Shown here piece by piece: positions 23,008 to 32,522 of a DNA stretch of 34,712 bases (position 1 is its first letter; each line of letters starts with the position of its first letter). Below the pieces are notes generated by a model. The model made no database searches. It worked only from the letters and a program-made list of their open reading frames with translations, and was not told the origin of the DNA. A program made the translations under genes and the position numbers. Source of the DNA: Bacteroides sp. (lineage in GTDB: Bacteria > Bacteroidota > Bacteroidia > Bacteroidales > Muribaculaceae); NCBI GenBank assembly GCA_014801875.1, contig JAAVDJ010000007.1:42043-76754 (forward strand). Reading direction: 5' to 3'.

Positions 23008-23043
23008 TTTGCAAAATTAAGGGAATTCCCTTAATTTTGCAAA
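23008..23043. promoter_or_regulatory. Perfectly palindromic bidirectional promoter between the M23 gene and alaS
   Basis: A 36-bp perfect palindrome contains TTTG (23008-23011), 20 nt and TAATTTTG (23032-23039) on the plus strand, and the same elements at the same spacing on the minus strand. The -33 box of each strand abuts the -7 box of the other. Plus transcription would start near 23045 and minus near 23006. Confidence 0.85.
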
Positions 23044-23094
23044 GATTTTTGTTAATTCCGTTCCCCAACCGGGGCAAACTCAATATAAGAAAAA

Positions 23095-25713
23095 ATGACA
23101 TCAAACGAAATCAGAGAATCTTTCAAGAATTTCTTTCGTGAAAAAGGACATCAGATTGTCCCCTCAGCCCCTATGGTCATTAAGGACGACCCAACCCTAA
23201 TGTTCACCAATGCCGGCATGAATCAATTTAAAGATATTATCCTCGGCAACCGTCCGGCAACCCACAAACGAGTTGCCGACAGCCAGAAGTGTCTTCGTGT
23301 ATCCGGCAAACATAACGACCTTGAAGAAGTGGGCCATGATACCTATCACCACACCATGTTTGAAATGCTTGGGAACTGGTCGTTTGGAGACTATTTCAAA
23401 AAGGAGGCTATCGACTGGGCATGGGAATACCTTGTGGATGTCCTCAAACTTGACCCCAACCGCCTGTACGCTACAGTGTTCGAAGGATACGCTCCTGAAG
23501 GACTCGAGCGCGACAACGAGGCTGCTGAAATCTGGGAAAAACATCTCCCCGCCTCCCACATCATAAACGGCAACCGCCATGACAATTTCTGGGAAATGGG
23601 TGACACCGGACCATGCGGACCATGCTCGGAAATACACATTGACCTCCGTTCTGATGATGAACGTGCTGCCGTCGATGGTGCCTCTCTTGTCAATAAAGAC
23701 AATCCCCAGGTCATCGAGATATGGAATCTTGTCTTCATGCAGTATAACCGTAAAGCCGACGGTTCTCTTGAGCCACTCCCGGCTAAAGTCATCGACACGG
23801 GCATGGGGTTCGAACGTCTTTGTATGGCTCTTCAGGGCAAAAAGTCCAACTATGATACCGATGTCTTCACCCCCGTTATCGGTGTTATATCCGAACTTAC
23901 CGGACTCAAATATGGGGAAAACGAGAAAGTGGATGTGGCCATGCGTGTGGTTGCTGACCACCTCCGCACCATAGCCTTCTCAATTGCTGATTCCCAGCTG
24001 CCATCAAACGCGAAGGCTGGCTACGTTATCCGACGAATCCTGCGCCGTGCTGTCAGATACGCTTACACTTTCCTCAATCGGAAGGAAGCTTTCCTTTATA
24101 AACTCGTTGATTGTCTTGTAGACCAAATGGGTGAGTCTTATCCTGAGATTAAAATTCAGAAAGAGCTCATTAAGAAAGTCATTAAGGAAGAGGAGGAGTC
24201 GTTCCTCCGAACCCTGGACAACGGCATCAAACTTCTTGACTCAGTTGTAGAGAAAGCCAAAGCTGAGGGAAAGACTGAGATTTCCGGCAAAGATGCTTTT
24301 ACTCTCTATGATACATACGGATTCCCCCTCGACCTCACCGAGCTTATTCTTCGTGAAAACGGCCTCTCTCTCAATCAATCCGAGTTTGATGCAGAGATGA
24401 AACGTCAGAAAGAGCGCGCACGTAATGCTGCAGCAGTAGAGACAGGCGACTGGACAATCGTCGAGCAGGGAGATCAGGAATTTTTAGGTTATGACCTCAC
24501 TGAGACTCCGACACGCATCCTACGCTACCGTAAGGTCAGACAAAAAGGTAAAGACTTTTATCAGCTTATCCTCTCCAAGACTCCTTTCTATGCCGAAATG
24601 GGTGGTCAGGTGGGCGACCGTGGTGCCCTCATATCTGATTCCGGTGAAGTAGTAGAAATTTTCGATACCAAAAGAGAAAACAATATCGGTGTCCATCTCA
24701 CACATAAGCTCCCCTCTGATCCTTCAGCCTCATTCATTGCAAAAATAGATGAGGAAGCTCGCGCGGCTACTTCTGCGAACCACTCGGCTACTCATCTTCT
24801 CCATGAAGCATTACGTGAGGTTCTCGGTGAACATGTGGAGCAGAAAGGTTCTTTTGTTTCTCCTGACGTCCTCCGTTTTGACTTCTCACATTTCCAGAAA
24901 GTCTCTCCCGAAGAACTTCGAAAAGTGGAACATCTCGTAAATGCGCGCATTCGTAAGGCAATGCCTTTGGAAGAGGCTCGCGAGATGCCTATTGAGGAGG
25001 CTCGCAAGATGGGCGCTATGGCTCTCTTTGGTGAAAAATATGGAGAGAAGGTACGCGTCATCAAATATGGCACCTCGATTGAGCTTTGTGGTGGAACGCA
25101 CGTTGGCAATTCCGGTAATATCGGTATGGTGAGGATTCTCTCTGAAAGCTCAATTGCCGCAGGCATCCGACGTATTGAGGCTGTCACTGCTGTCGGAGTG
25201 GAGAATATCCTCGATGATATGCAGGACACAATGCGTGATGTCTCCTCCTTCCTTGGAAATGCAGCAAACGTAAAGGGAGCCGTAGAAAAAGCTATCAAGG
25301 AGAATGCCGATCTTCGCAAGCAGGTTGAGGAATATATGGAAGAAAGAGTCAAGAATCTCGCTTCCGAACTTTTGGCCAATGCCAAGATTGAGAATGGTGT
25401 GAAGATTTGCCGTCTTTCCGGCCCGCGTCTGCCGGAAGTGGTGAAGAATGTTGCCTTTACTATCCGTAAGAAATCGCAGGAGAATACTGTGTTCATTGGG
25501 GCGACCTCGGCCGGTGATAAACCGCTTCTCACCCTCATGATTACAGACGATATCGTCAAGGCAGGAAATAACGCTTCCGCAATCGTTCGTGAAGCAGCCA
25601 AGCTTATCAAAGGCGGAGGTGGAGGTCAACCCTTCTTCGCTCAGGCCGGTGGCAAGGATATCGACGGTCTTTCCGCTGCTGCCGACAAGATGCTGACTCT
25701 TTTGAATCTTTAA
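23095..25713 (+). CDS. alaS: Alanine--tRNA ligase
   Basis: The protein is 872 aa, normal for the enzyme. It charges tRNA-Ala with alanine. The N-terminal aminoacylation domain has [15 protein letters not shown], then [19 protein letters not shown] text ([20 protein letters not shown]) and [19 protein letters not shown]. The editing domain has HSATHLLH near residue 563 and CGGTH at 665-669, the metal-binding site that removes mischarged Ser or Gly. The C-terminal DHHA1 domain ends [16 protein letters not shown]. Start choice is clear. It is driven by the palindromic promoter at 23008-23043, and a weak AAAAGT/ACTTTT hairpin follows its stop. Confidence 0.98.
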   Translation: MTSNEIRESFKNFFREKGHQIVPSAPMVIKDDPTLMFTNAGMNQFKDIILGNRPATHKRVADSQKCLRVSGKHNDLEEVGHDTYHHTMFEMLGNWSFGDYFKKEAIDWAWEYLVDVLKLDPNRLYATVFEGYAPEGLERDNEAAEIWEKHLPASHIINGNRHDNFWEMGDTGPCGPCSEIHIDLRSDDERAAVDGASLVNKDNPQVIEIWNLVFMQYNRKADGSLEPLPAKVIDTGMGFERLCMALQGKKSNYDTDVFTPVIGVISELTGLKYGENEKVDVAMRVVADHLRTIAFSIADSQLPSNAKAGYVIRRILRRAVRYAYTFLNRKEAFLYKLVDCLVDQMGESYPEIKIQKELIKKVIKEEEESFLRTLDNGIKLLDSVVEKAKAEGKTEISGKDAFTLYDTYGFPLDLTELILRENGLSLNQSEFDAEMKRQKERARNAAAVETGDWTIVEQGDQEFLGYDLTETPTRILRYRKVRQKGKDFYQLILSKTPFYAEMGGQVGDRGALISDSGEVVEIFDTKRENNIGVHLTHKLPSDPSASFIAKIDEEARAATSANHSATHLLHEALREVLGEHVEQKGSFVSPDVLRFDFSHFQKVSPEELRKVEHLVNARIRKAMPLEEAREMPIEEARKMGAMALFGEKYGEKVRVIKYGTSIELCGGTHVGNSGNIGMVRILSESSIAAGIRRIEAVTAVGVENILDDMQDTMRDVSSFLGNAANVKGAVEKAIKENADLRKQVEEYMEERVKNLASELLANAKIENGVKICRLSGPRLPEVVKNVAFTIRKKSQENTVFIGATSAGDKPLLTLMITDDIVKAGNNASAIVREAAKLIKGGGGGQPFFAQAGGKDIDGLSAAADKMLTLLNL

Positions 25714-25760
25714 AAGTTTATACTTTTCAGTTTGCTGAATTTGATTTAAAGTTTATTGTT

Positions 25761-26279
25761 ATGAGGAAATTTTCTTTTTCAGCTCTTTGGGTAGCTGGTT
25801 TGTTGCTGTGCTCTGCCCTTTCCGCAAATGCGGAAACTTTTGTCGCAGTTGCCAAGCAATCAAAGATTTTTGATGAACCCAATGTCAAAGGGTACGTTTC
25901 CCTTAATACCCGCAATCAGGAAATCACACCGGAGCGTGGAATGGTGTTCAAATCAATGGAGCATAACAATGGCTGGCACATAGTGGAGTATTCTCCCGGC
26001 ATAAGGGGCTATCTTTCCGATCAGGCGGTAAGCTCTCCATCTCGCCTCCCCAACCCGGGAACATATAATTTGGCAAACCATCAAGGAGCGTCGTTGAAAG
26101 TCACTCTATCAGGAGATAAGTGGGAAGCGGAAGCGAATGGGAAAACATACCCGGGGATTGCTCAGGGAAATATTCTCATCTTTACCAATTCCGGTAATGT
26201 TCCTGTCTTCTCAGTCGTTGATTTCGGCGACGGTCCGATAGCGATGTCATATGACAACGATGTCACAGGTTTCTTTTAA
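25761..26279 (+). CDS. Secreted protein with an SH3-like segment, function unknown
   Basis: The protein is 172 aa. A signal peptide (residues 1-24, cleavage after ANA) is followed by an SH3-like stretch with VAKQSKIFDEPNVKGYVSL, then NNGWHIVEYSPGIRGYLSD (the usual bacterial SH3 shape, small-aromatic strands). The C-terminal half is a second beta unit with GTYNLANHQGASLKVTLSG and GNVPVFSVVDFGDGP. No catalytic motif or lipobox is seen, so it is likely periplasmic or surface-located. It lies 47 nt downstream of alaS and could be cotranscribed with it. The family is not recognised. Confidence 0.78.
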   Translation: MRKFSFSALWVAGLLLCSALSANAETFVAVAKQSKIFDEPNVKGYVSLNTRNQEITPERGMVFKSMEHNNGWHIVEYSPGIRGYLSDQAVSSPSRLPNPGTYNLANHQGASLKVTLSGDKWEAEANGKTYPGIAQGNILIFTNSGNVPVFSVVDFGDGPIAMSYDNDVTGFF

Positions 26280-26292
26280 ATAAACTTGAAGA

Positions 26293-26355
26293 GAGTGATT
26301 TGACATAAAAAAGAGATGCTTTTTCCAAGCATCTCTTTTTTATGTCGAATCACTC
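26293..26355. terminator. Long bidirectional terminator
   Basis: Two 29-bp arms (26293-26321 and 26327-26355) with one G-T mismatch and a 5-nt loop carry AAAAAA on the left and TTTTTT on the right inside the stem. It ends the alaS-side unit and, on the other strand, the udk operon. Confidence 0.88.
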
Positions 26356-26446
26356 TTATATTACTCTCGTTAACTCCTTACTCCTTATTTTCTTATTAGT
26401 TTTTTCCTTGCCATAAGATGCACACCCCGTACCTAACCCCTCCTGT

Positions 26447-27250
26447 CTAATCATCTGATAGCTTCTGTCTCAAACATAATTCTTTCTGCGGATTCAGATA
26501 TTGGCCCTTCTTCTTCGTTATGTTTCCATACTCGACAGCATGTCTCGGACACACGTGATAACATGCAACACACGAACAACAATTGGTTCCCCACTCCGGG
26601 CGCCCTGACTTGTCAAGCTCAATATTGCTGTTCGGACAATTCCTTACACACAAACCACAGCTGACACAACTTTCCGTTGAATGCCATTTACCGGTTGACA
26701 CTCCCCACCTCTTGAAAAGAGGGTACACAAGCTTTGTTTTCGCCCAACACAAACTGCCTCTCACCACGTCCAGTTTCGTATAGCCTGATTTTAATCCTTC
26801 TGCAATTTCCTTTATTCGCGAAGGTGCTTTCCGGAGTTTCTCTTTTTCCACTTCTCGCGAATCAACATCAAAACCGGGAAGAAGCACATAGTCATTCGGG
26901 AGGATTATGCTCCAAATACTTTTGACTTCTATCCCCCTTCCTTCCAGTGTTCCTTTTATCATTTCCGGAGCAAGAGCCACTTCATCACCACAAGTCATAA
27001 CCACCCAAACATCCTTTTCCTGCCTCTGGATATCCAGAACAAAACTCTCCGGCAATCGGTTGATGAAATCTATGACCAACGGCGGTACGCCCCATGAATA
27101 TACAGGAAAAACGAAACCAATTGTCTCCCCCTTCGGAGAGGCCTCCAACGGATTCTGATAAGGTATAAACGTTACCTCTTCCTCGAGAGCCTTCCCGAGT
27201 TCCTTTGCCGCCCATTCTGAATTTCCGGTGCCGGAAAAATAGTAAATCAT
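26447..27250 (-). CDS. EFR1 family flavodoxin-ferredoxin fusion
   Basis: The protein is 267 aa. The N-terminal flavodoxin-like part opens with MIYYFSGTGNSEWAA, a phosphate loop for FMN, and contains FPVYSWGVPPLVIDF. The C-terminal part has two 4Fe-4S sites of the ferredoxin type: C195-x2-C198-x2-C201-x3-C205 and C224-x2-C227-x2-C230-x3-C234. EFR1 proteins carry electrons in anaerobes; partners are not known here. It is the last gene of the udk operon, one base after holA, and all eight cluster Cys are present. Confidence 0.95.
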   Translation of the reverse strand: MIYYFSGTGNSEWAAKELGKALEEEVTFIPYQNPLEASPKGETIGFVFPVYSWGVPPLVIDFINRLPESFVLDIQRQEKDVWVVMTCGDEVALAPEMIKGTLEGRGIEVKSIWSIILPNDYVLLPGFDVDSREVEKEKLRKAPSRIKEIAEGLKSGYTKLDVVRGSLCWAKTKLVYPLFKRWGVSTGKWHSTESCVSCGLCVRNCPNSNIELDKSGRPEWGTNCCSCVACYHVCPRHAVEYGNITKKKGQYLNPQKELCLRQKLSDD

Positions 27251-27251
27251 A

Positions 27252-28295
27252 CTATTGTGCAGTAAAAATATTGAAAATTAATTCTTTCAGGAGTTCATAC
27301 TCATTCTGTGACGAATCTATGCCTTTGCTTTTGCAATCATACTCCCTTAAGAAATGGATTGCCCCCAAAACCATTCTCGCATTATATCTCTGAAGACCGT
27401 CACGATAGTCGGAAAGTGCATAGACATTCTTCAGTTCCAGCATCTGCATCAATGCGGCATCACTCTTATCTCGAGAAACCGCCGCAATGAAAAGTTTGGA
27501 GAAATAATTGAATAAAGTTCCGACAATCAATACACCCGGATTCTGCTTTGGATTTTTTGAAAAATAATCCACTATCTTCATTGATTTAAGATAATCTTTC
27601 TTAGCCAGAGCCTTTACCAGTTCAAAAGTATTGTAATCTTTTGATATACCAATGTTTCTTTCTATCGTTTCGGGTGTGATTCTATTGTTATCATTCCCTC
27701 CGGCGATAATTAGTTTGTCTATCTCTCCGAAAAGTTTGCTGAGTGGATTCCCGATGTAGTCGCACAACAAATCTACAGCCTTGTCGTCGATGCCGACACC
27801 TCTGTCTTTGCAATATTGCTTGATTGGAGCCTTAAGCTCATAGTCGCGAAGCTTGTCACTCCTGAAAACTATTGTCTCCGGAGCTTTAGCAGCCTTCAGC
27901 AATGCTGAGGTGCCTGAGAGAGTACCTCCTTTATAAACAATCGCAAGCACAGTGCTTTTGTTAGGGTGCTTCACGTAGCTTGCCAATTTGTCGAGTTGAT
28001 TCTTACTGTTGGTCATGGCTTGCGCCTCTTTAAGAATGACAAGCTGTCTGTCTGCCATGACAGGAAACTGCTGCGCCGAACCTATGACAGAGGCTATGTC
28101 AGCCTCAGCTCCATAAAACACTATGGAATTAAAATCTCGGTCTTCTTCGTCGATGACGTAGTTCTCCAATGCTTTTGTCAGCTGATCAAGATAATAAGGT
28201 TCTTCTCCCATCAATATGTAGACGGAAGCATACTCTCCTTTCTTGATAGTTGTCATCACATCTCTGTATGAAGGACCGGTCACTTTCTTAGCCAT
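27252..28295 (-). CDS. holA: DNA polymerase III subunit delta
   Basis: The protein is 347 aa. It should be the delta subunit of the clamp loader that opens the sliding clamp. The N-terminal RecA-like part has YILMGEEPYYLDQLTKALE and PVMADRQLVILKEAQAM. The middle has STVLAIVYKGG, and the C-terminal collar helices include YDCKSKGIDS near the end. No Walker A motif is expected in delta and none is present. It overlaps the CPBP protease gene by 8 bases upstream and the EFR1 gene is one base away downstream, so all are on one transcript. Confidence 0.93.
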   Translation of the reverse strand: MAKKVTGPSYRDVMTTIKKGEYASVYILMGEEPYYLDQLTKALENYVIDEEDRDFNSIVFYGAEADIASVIGSAQQFPVMADRQLVILKEAQAMTNSKNQLDKLASYVKHPNKSTVLAIVYKGGTLSGTSALLKAAKAPETIVFRSDKLRDYELKAPIKQYCKDRGVGIDDKAVDLLCDYIGNPLSKLFGEIDKLIIAGGNDNNRITPETIERNIGISKDYNTFELVKALAKKDYLKSMKIVDYFSKNPKQNPGVLIVGTLFNYFSKLFIAAVSRDKSDAALMQMLELKNVYALSDYRDGLQRYNARMVLGAIHFLREYDCKSKGIDSSQNEYELLKELIFNIFTAQ

Positions 28296-29172
28296 TCCCT
28301 ATTCCACCCTCCTTTCTCAACAAATAATTTCTGAATGCATAGAGATAAAGCGCAAACAAAAAGGCACTCCCTATAGCAATCCATGAAATTCCACCACCAT
28401 CGGTCAAACCGATATTCTCAAGGTCACCTTTCATACGTTCTGTATTGTAAGATAAGACCACCATAGAATTATTAAAAGCATGGGCAAATATCGGGAGCCA
28501 AAGACTTCGGCTCCACACCAGCAAATAACCGAAAAAAGCACCCATAAGCAAGCGCGGCACAAATCCGAAAAATTGAAAATGAAGGGCGCTGAAGATGGCA
28601 GCCGCACCCCACACGGCGACAGCATTACTAACTCTGCTTCTATGTATGATTCCCTGCAAGGCTCCCCGGAAGAAAAGTTCTTCTGAAAAGCCGGTAAGAA
28701 GCCCCACTATACATACCGCCGCTGCGGTGGCAGTCGGAGAAGCGCCCTCAAGAATTTTATTTGCTATTCCACCATTGGCATTTTCCCAACTTCTGAATGT
28801 TTCCTCGACCTTATGCATCGATTCGGGGAAATGGATATGCTCGTTCCAATCTACAACCCAGTTAAGGGCAGGCATGACAATAATATAGCCCACAACCACT
28901 CCTGCGAAGCACCATATATTCAGCTTCTTCGTGAGATAAAGCCAATTTGCGGGATGAGGAGATGAAAAACGGGCGGTTATCCACGCCGGAAGACAGAATG
29001 CAACAACACACTGCACTGCTGAAGCTGTCAGAAGCACAGTCCGCTCATCGCTTATTCCCATAGACCCCAACCCGACACTCACTCCGGCTGAGACCAATAG
29101 AAGAACGAAGAAACTCAGCATAAGCACAAAGAGCTGTACTGCCGGAAGTTCCTTTATTTCTGTCGGAAACAT
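28288..29172 (-). CDS. CPBP family intramembrane protease
   Basis: The protein is 294 aa with about eight membrane helices. The Abi/CPBP catalytic motifs are present: EELFFRG at 164-170 (E164, E165, R169), SALHFQFFGF with H198, and HAFNN at 231-235. These residues line the membrane active site in the Rce1-like fold. The target peptide or prenylated substrate is unknown; many relatives process bacteriocin-type peptides or act in immunity. It shares one base with the lptB stop, so translation is coupled. Its last 8 bases overlap holA. Confidence 0.93.
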   Translation of the reverse strand: MFPTEIKELPAVQLFVLMLSFFVLLLVSAGVSVGLGSMGISDERTVLLTASAVQCVVAFCLPAWITARFSSPHPANWLYLTKKLNIWCFAGVVVGYIIVMPALNWVVDWNEHIHFPESMHKVEETFRSWENANGGIANKILEGASPTATAAAVCIVGLLTGFSEELFFRGALQGIIHRSRVSNAVAVWGAAAIFSALHFQFFGFVPRLLMGAFFGYLLVWSRSLWLPIFAHAFNNSMVVLSYNTERMKGDLENIGLTDGGGISWIAIGSAFLFALYLYAFRNYLLRKEGGIGNG

Positions 29173-30104
29173 CAGTTATTGAATTTTTTACGTCTGAATA
29201 CGAAATTTCGTCCAAGATATTTCTCTCTAACCACAGGATTATCCGCAAGCTCTTCGCTTGTACCCTGAAACAGTATCTTACCCTCGAAAAGAAGATAAGC
29301 TCTATCCGTGATGCTCAGCGTCTCGGGTGCGTTATGGTCCGTGATAAGGATTCCAATATTCTTTTCCTTCAGTTTATAGACAATCTCCTGAATATCTTCC
29401 ACAGCGATGGGGTCAACTCCGGCAAACGGCTCGTCAAGCATGATGAATTTGGGATTGATGGCCAGACAACGAGCAATTTCCGTACGTCGTCTCTCTCCGC
29501 CTGAAAGCTGGTCGCCGAGGTTCTTCCTTACTTTCTGCAGACGAAATTCAGCTATTAAGCTTTCAAGCTTCTCCTTCTGATATTCTTTTGAGGTCGGAGT
29601 CATTTCCAGAACTGCACGTATATTGTTTTCCACACTCAGTTTCCTGAAAACCGATGCCTCTTGCGCAAGATAGCCAATACCGAGTTGAGCGCGTTTATAG
29701 ACGGGGAATCCCGTGATATCCTTGTCATCAAGAAATATTTTTCCTTCATTAGGAGTAATGAGACCCGTAGTCATATAGAACGTGGTGGTCTTGCCGGCTC
29801 CATTCGGACCCAACAGTCCGACAATCTCTCCCTGGGTTACATTGATCGACACATGGTTGGCTACCGTGCGTTTTCCGTATTTCTTGACCAGATTATCCGT
29901 GCGGAGAACACCCTTTTCAGGAACTACAACAGCAGATGTTTCAATCACATCTCCGTCTGCAGACCGACTGACTTCCGTTTCAGTCTCAATCTTTGCCCTC
30001 ATATCAGGCTCCGGGGCATATTCCATCTCCTCAGCCTTCATCCTCTCTTCCGGTGTGAGGTCTGTCTTAGCCCCCTTTTTAGGGAATAAAGGGAATATCT
30101 TCAT
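29172..30104 (-). CDS. lptB: LPS export ABC transporter ATP-binding protein with a long N-terminal extension
   Basis: The protein is 310 aa. Residues 68-305 are an LptB-type ATPase: Walker [10 protein letters not shown] at 99-107, LSGGERRR at 200-207, Walker B FIMLDEP at 220-226 and His257 in the switch loop. The family powers LPS extraction from the inner membrane with LptFG. The first 64 residues (acidic, with [18 protein letters not shown]) are absent from most LptB proteins, which are near 240 aa. They are not a known domain and may be disordered. It overlaps udk by 4 bases (ATGA). The start is well placed because no internal Met lies before the ATPase domain except M22, M27 and M35. Confidence 0.93.
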   Translation of the reverse strand: MKIFPLFPKKGAKTDLTPEERMKAEEMEYAPEPDMRAKIETETEVSRSADGDVIETSAVVVPEKGVLRTDNLVKKYGKRTVANHVSINVTQGEIVGLLGPNGAGKTTTFYMTTGLITPNEGKIFLDDKDITGFPVYKRAQLGIGYLAQEASVFRKLSVENNIRAVLEMTPTSKEYQKEKLESLIAEFRLQKVRKNLGDQLSGGERRRTEIARCLAINPKFIMLDEPFAGVDPIAVEDIQEIVYKLKEKNIGILITDHNAPETLSITDRAYLLFEGKILFQGTSEELADNPVVREKYLGRNFVFRRKKFNN

Positions 30105-30709
30105 TTCAATAGCGAACGTATATAGTCGGTGAGAAGTTTGATAGCCACATTGTTGTTTCCACCTTGTGGCACTATAAGATCTGCATATCTCTTGCTGGGC
30201 TCTATATAGAGTTCATGCATGGGTTTGAGGGTCTCTTGATAACGGTCTATGACCATCTGCGGAGTGCGTCCCCTTTCAATACAGTCGCGTGAAATCACAC
30301 GAATCAAACGTTCGTCGGCGTCTGCATCAACAAACACCTTTACGTCCATCATGTCTCTCAATTCTTTGTCAGTAAGCACAAGAATACCCTCAACCACCAC
30401 AACTTCCCTTGGATGAAGAGTGGTTGTTTCCTTCAGCCTCGAACATGTCAGGAAGTCGTATGTGGGCATCTCCACATCCTTCCCCTCTTTCAGCTCCTTC
30501 AATTGCCGGCAGAGTAAATCCCATTCGATGGAAGCGGGTTCGTCGTAGTTCATCTTAAGGCGTTCCTCAAGGGGTATATGCGCATTATTCTTGTAATAGC
30601 AGTCCTGGGGGATAACCGTCACTTCCCCGGCCGGAAGCGACTCGATAATTTTCCTGACTACTGTCGTCTTGCCGGATCCTGTTCCTCCGGCTATACCGAT
30701 AACAAGCAT
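30101..30709 (-). CDS. udk: Uridine kinase
   Basis: The protein is 202 aa. It phosphorylates uridine and cytidine with ATP or GTP in pyrimidine salvage. Walker A is GGTGSGKTT near the N-terminus, followed by PQDCYYKNN, the Asp and Tyr contacts in the base-binding loop, then [10 protein letters not shown] and VVEGILVL. The C-terminal part has [22 protein letters not shown], the lid with arginines. Length is normal. It is the first gene of a five-gene operon with an exact consensus promoter close upstream. Confidence 0.95.
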   Translation of the reverse strand: MLVIGIAGGTGSGKTTVVRKIIESLPAGEVTVIPQDCYYKNNAHIPLEERLKMNYDEPASIEWDLLCRQLKELKEGKDVEMPTYDFLTCSRLKETTTLHPREVVVVEGILVLTDKELRDMMDVKVFVDADADERLIRVISRDCIERGRTPQMVIDRYQETLKPMHELYIEPSKRYADLIVPQGGNNNVAIKLLTDYIRSLLK

Positions 30710-30736
30710 TTTTATCTTTTATTTGTTTATTTTCGT

Positions 30737-30768
30737 CAAAGTTAATATTTTTTCAAGTCTTCACCAAA
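30737..30768 (-). promoter_or_regulatory. Promoter of the udk operon
   Basis: On the minus strand TTTG (30768-30765), a 20-nt spacer and TAACTTTG (30744-30737) match the consensus. Transcription would start near 30730, about 20 nt before the ATG at 30709. Confidence 0.75.
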
Positions 30769-30865
30769 CTTTCTTTATCTTTCTCCTATTTTAATAAGGA
30801 GGACAATCTTCTCGCATCATATGGCTAAAGCCTCTCCACGTAGTCTATATATTCAATTTTTTTAT

Positions 30866-30873
30866 TAATTTTG
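30866..30873 (+). promoter_or_regulatory. -7 promoter box for mlaE-mlaF
   Basis: TAATTTTG matches the -7 consensus. With a start site near 30880 it leaves the ATG at 30886 almost no leader, which favours the ATG at 30940 as the real start. No TTTG partner is seen. Confidence 0.55.
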
Positions 30874-30939
30874 CAGCCGAACGTCATGACCGGCGGAGCG
30901 CGCTCCTCGGTCTTTCCGGTTATTTATAATCTTTGCAAG

Positions 30940-31686
30940 ATGTTAGTTTCTTCTATTAAATCTTTCGGCAAGTATTGCCTTTTCATGACCCAGGTGTTCC
31001 GTACTCCAGACAAATGGAAAGTATTTTTCCAGCGTCTTGTGGCGGAAATCAGCAAACTTGGAGTTGATTCCATTCCTCTGGTCATCATCATCTCCCTCTT
31101 CATTGGCGCGGTTATCACAATCCAGATGACCATCAACATCGTCTCCCCTCTGATTCCATCATATTCAACCGGTCTGGCCACACGTGAAATTCTTCTTCTG
31201 GAATTTTCCTCCTCTATGATGTGCCTTATTCTGGCCGGTAAGGTCGGAAGTAACATTGCTTCTGAAATCGGCACAATGAGAGTCACAGAGCAGATAGACG
31301 CCCTTGACATCATGGGAATCAACTCAGCCAATTTCATTGTCCTCCCCAAAGTGCTTGGCTTTGTGTTCTTCGTCCCTGTGCTTTGCGTCCTCTCGATGTT
31401 CATGGGGCTTGTGGGAGGATGGTTTATCGCTGAGTTCACTACCATGATATCAGTGGAAAACTACGTTTTCGGCATACAGTCTTTCTTCAATGAATGGTAC
31501 GTCTGGTATGGCATAATCAAAACCCTTGTCTTTGCTTATATTATCGCGAGCGTAGCTGCTTATTACGGATATTATGTAAAAGGCGGTGCGTTGGAAGTGG
31601 GTCAGGCCAGCACAAAAGCTGTTGTCTCAAGTTCAATCCTCATCCTTCTGGCTGACGTGATTCTGACAAAGCTTCTGCTCCAGTAA
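30940..31686 (+). CDS. mlaE: MlaE family ABC transporter permease
   Basis: The protein is 248 aa from the ATG chosen at 30940 (MLVSSIKSFGKYCLFMTQVF). An ATG at 30886 would sit only a few bases after the probable transcription start. Five membrane helices are seen. The hallmarks are RLVAEISKLGVDSIPLVIIIS, ITIQMTIN, AGKVGSNIASEIGTMRVTEQ, and IDALDIMGIN. The protein should be the inner-membrane permease of the Mla-type system that moves phospholipids between the envelope membranes. mlaF follows 53 nt later. The MlaD and MlaB partners are not in this window. Confidence 0.94.
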   Translation: MLVSSIKSFGKYCLFMTQVFRTPDKWKVFFQRLVAEISKLGVDSIPLVIIISLFIGAVITIQMTINIVSPLIPSYSTGLATREILLLEFSSSMMCLILAGKVGSNIASEIGTMRVTEQIDALDIMGINSANFIVLPKVLGFVFFVPVLCVLSMFMGLVGGWFIAEFTTMISVENYVFGIQSFFNEWYVWYGIIKTLVFAYIIASVAAYYGYYVKGGALEVGQASTKAVVSSSILILLADVILTKLLLQ

Positions 31687-31739
31687 CATTCCTGAAATTT
31701 TTATTTCAGTATTTCCTTCTACTTAATTTATACCCCCAT

Positions 31740-32522
31740 ATGATTGAAGCTAAACACGTATCAAAATGGTTTGACGGCCAGCAAGTGCTCTATGATATAT
31801 CCGCTACATTTGACACCGGAAAGACAAACCTTATCATCGGACAAAGCGGCTCCGGAAAAACTGTGTTCATGAAATGTCTTATCGGCCTGCTGACTCCCGA
31901 GGAGGGTGAGATTCTGTATGACGGCCGAAGATTCCGCAGCATGAACACGCAGGAAAAAAAATCTCTCCGAATGGAGATTGGAGTCCTCTTTCAAGGTTCT
32001 GCTCTTTTCGATAATGAGACTGTACTCGGCAACGTTATGTTCCCTCTCAAGATGTTCAGTCCTCTCTCTCATGAGGAACAACTTGAAAGAGCACATTTCT
32101 GCATACAGCGTGTAGGTCTTGTGAATGCGGACTCAAAATATCCGTCCGAGATTTCAGGTGGTATGCAGAAACGTGTGGCAATCGCGCGAGCAATTGCTCT
32201 CAACCCTAAATACCTCTTCTGCGATGAGCCCAACTCAGGTCTCGACCCGCGTACCTCTATCCTTATTGATGAGCTTCTCAGCGACATCACCCACGAATAC
32301 GGCATCACGACTATCATCAATACACATGATATGAACTCAGTATTGGGTATCGGAGAGAAAATCGTGTTTATCAACCGCGGACACTGCGACTGGATTGGTG
32401 ACGACAGAACCATATTTCGAAGCAAAAGTCAGTCTCTTAATGATTTCGTATTTGCCTCCAAACTCTTCCAAGAGGTCAAGGTTTTCCTTGAGAAAGAGTA
32501 TAAAGAGGGAAGAGAGCATTAA
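31740..32522 (+). CDS. mlaF: MlaF family ABC transporter ATP-binding protein
   Basis: The protein is 260 aa. Walker A is GQSGSGKTVFMK (about residues 36-47), the signature is SGGMQKRVAIARAIA, Walker B is YLFCDEPNSGLDP and the switch His is in INTHDMNSV. GVLFQGSALFDNETVLGNV is typical of MlaF. It supplies ATP hydrolysis to MlaE for envelope lipid transport. The last 47 bases overlap the end of lipB on the opposite strand. Confidence 0.95.
   Translation: MIEAKHVSKWFDGQQVLYDISATFDTGKTNLIIGQSGSGKTVFMKCLIGLLTPEEGEILYDGRRFRSMNTQEKKSLRMEIGVLFQGSALFDNETVLGNVMFPLKMFSPLSHEEQLERAHFCIQRVGLVNADSKYPSEISGGMQKRVAIARAIALNPKYLFCDEPNSGLDPRTSILIDELLSDITHEYGITTIINTHDMNSVLGIGEKIVFINRGHCDWIGDDRTIFRSKSQSLNDFVFASKLFQEVKVFLEKEYKEGREH

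Noticed and set aside
23197..25629. Long ORFs antisense to alaS
   Set aside because: Their products have no recognisable motifs and alaS is a clear full-length gene. They are shadows caused by codon bias in the sense strand.
30871..31686. mlaE start at 30871 or 30886
   Set aside because: The first is a TTG inside the -7 box and the second lies about 6 nt after the predicted transcription start. The ATG at 30940 matches the family N-terminus.
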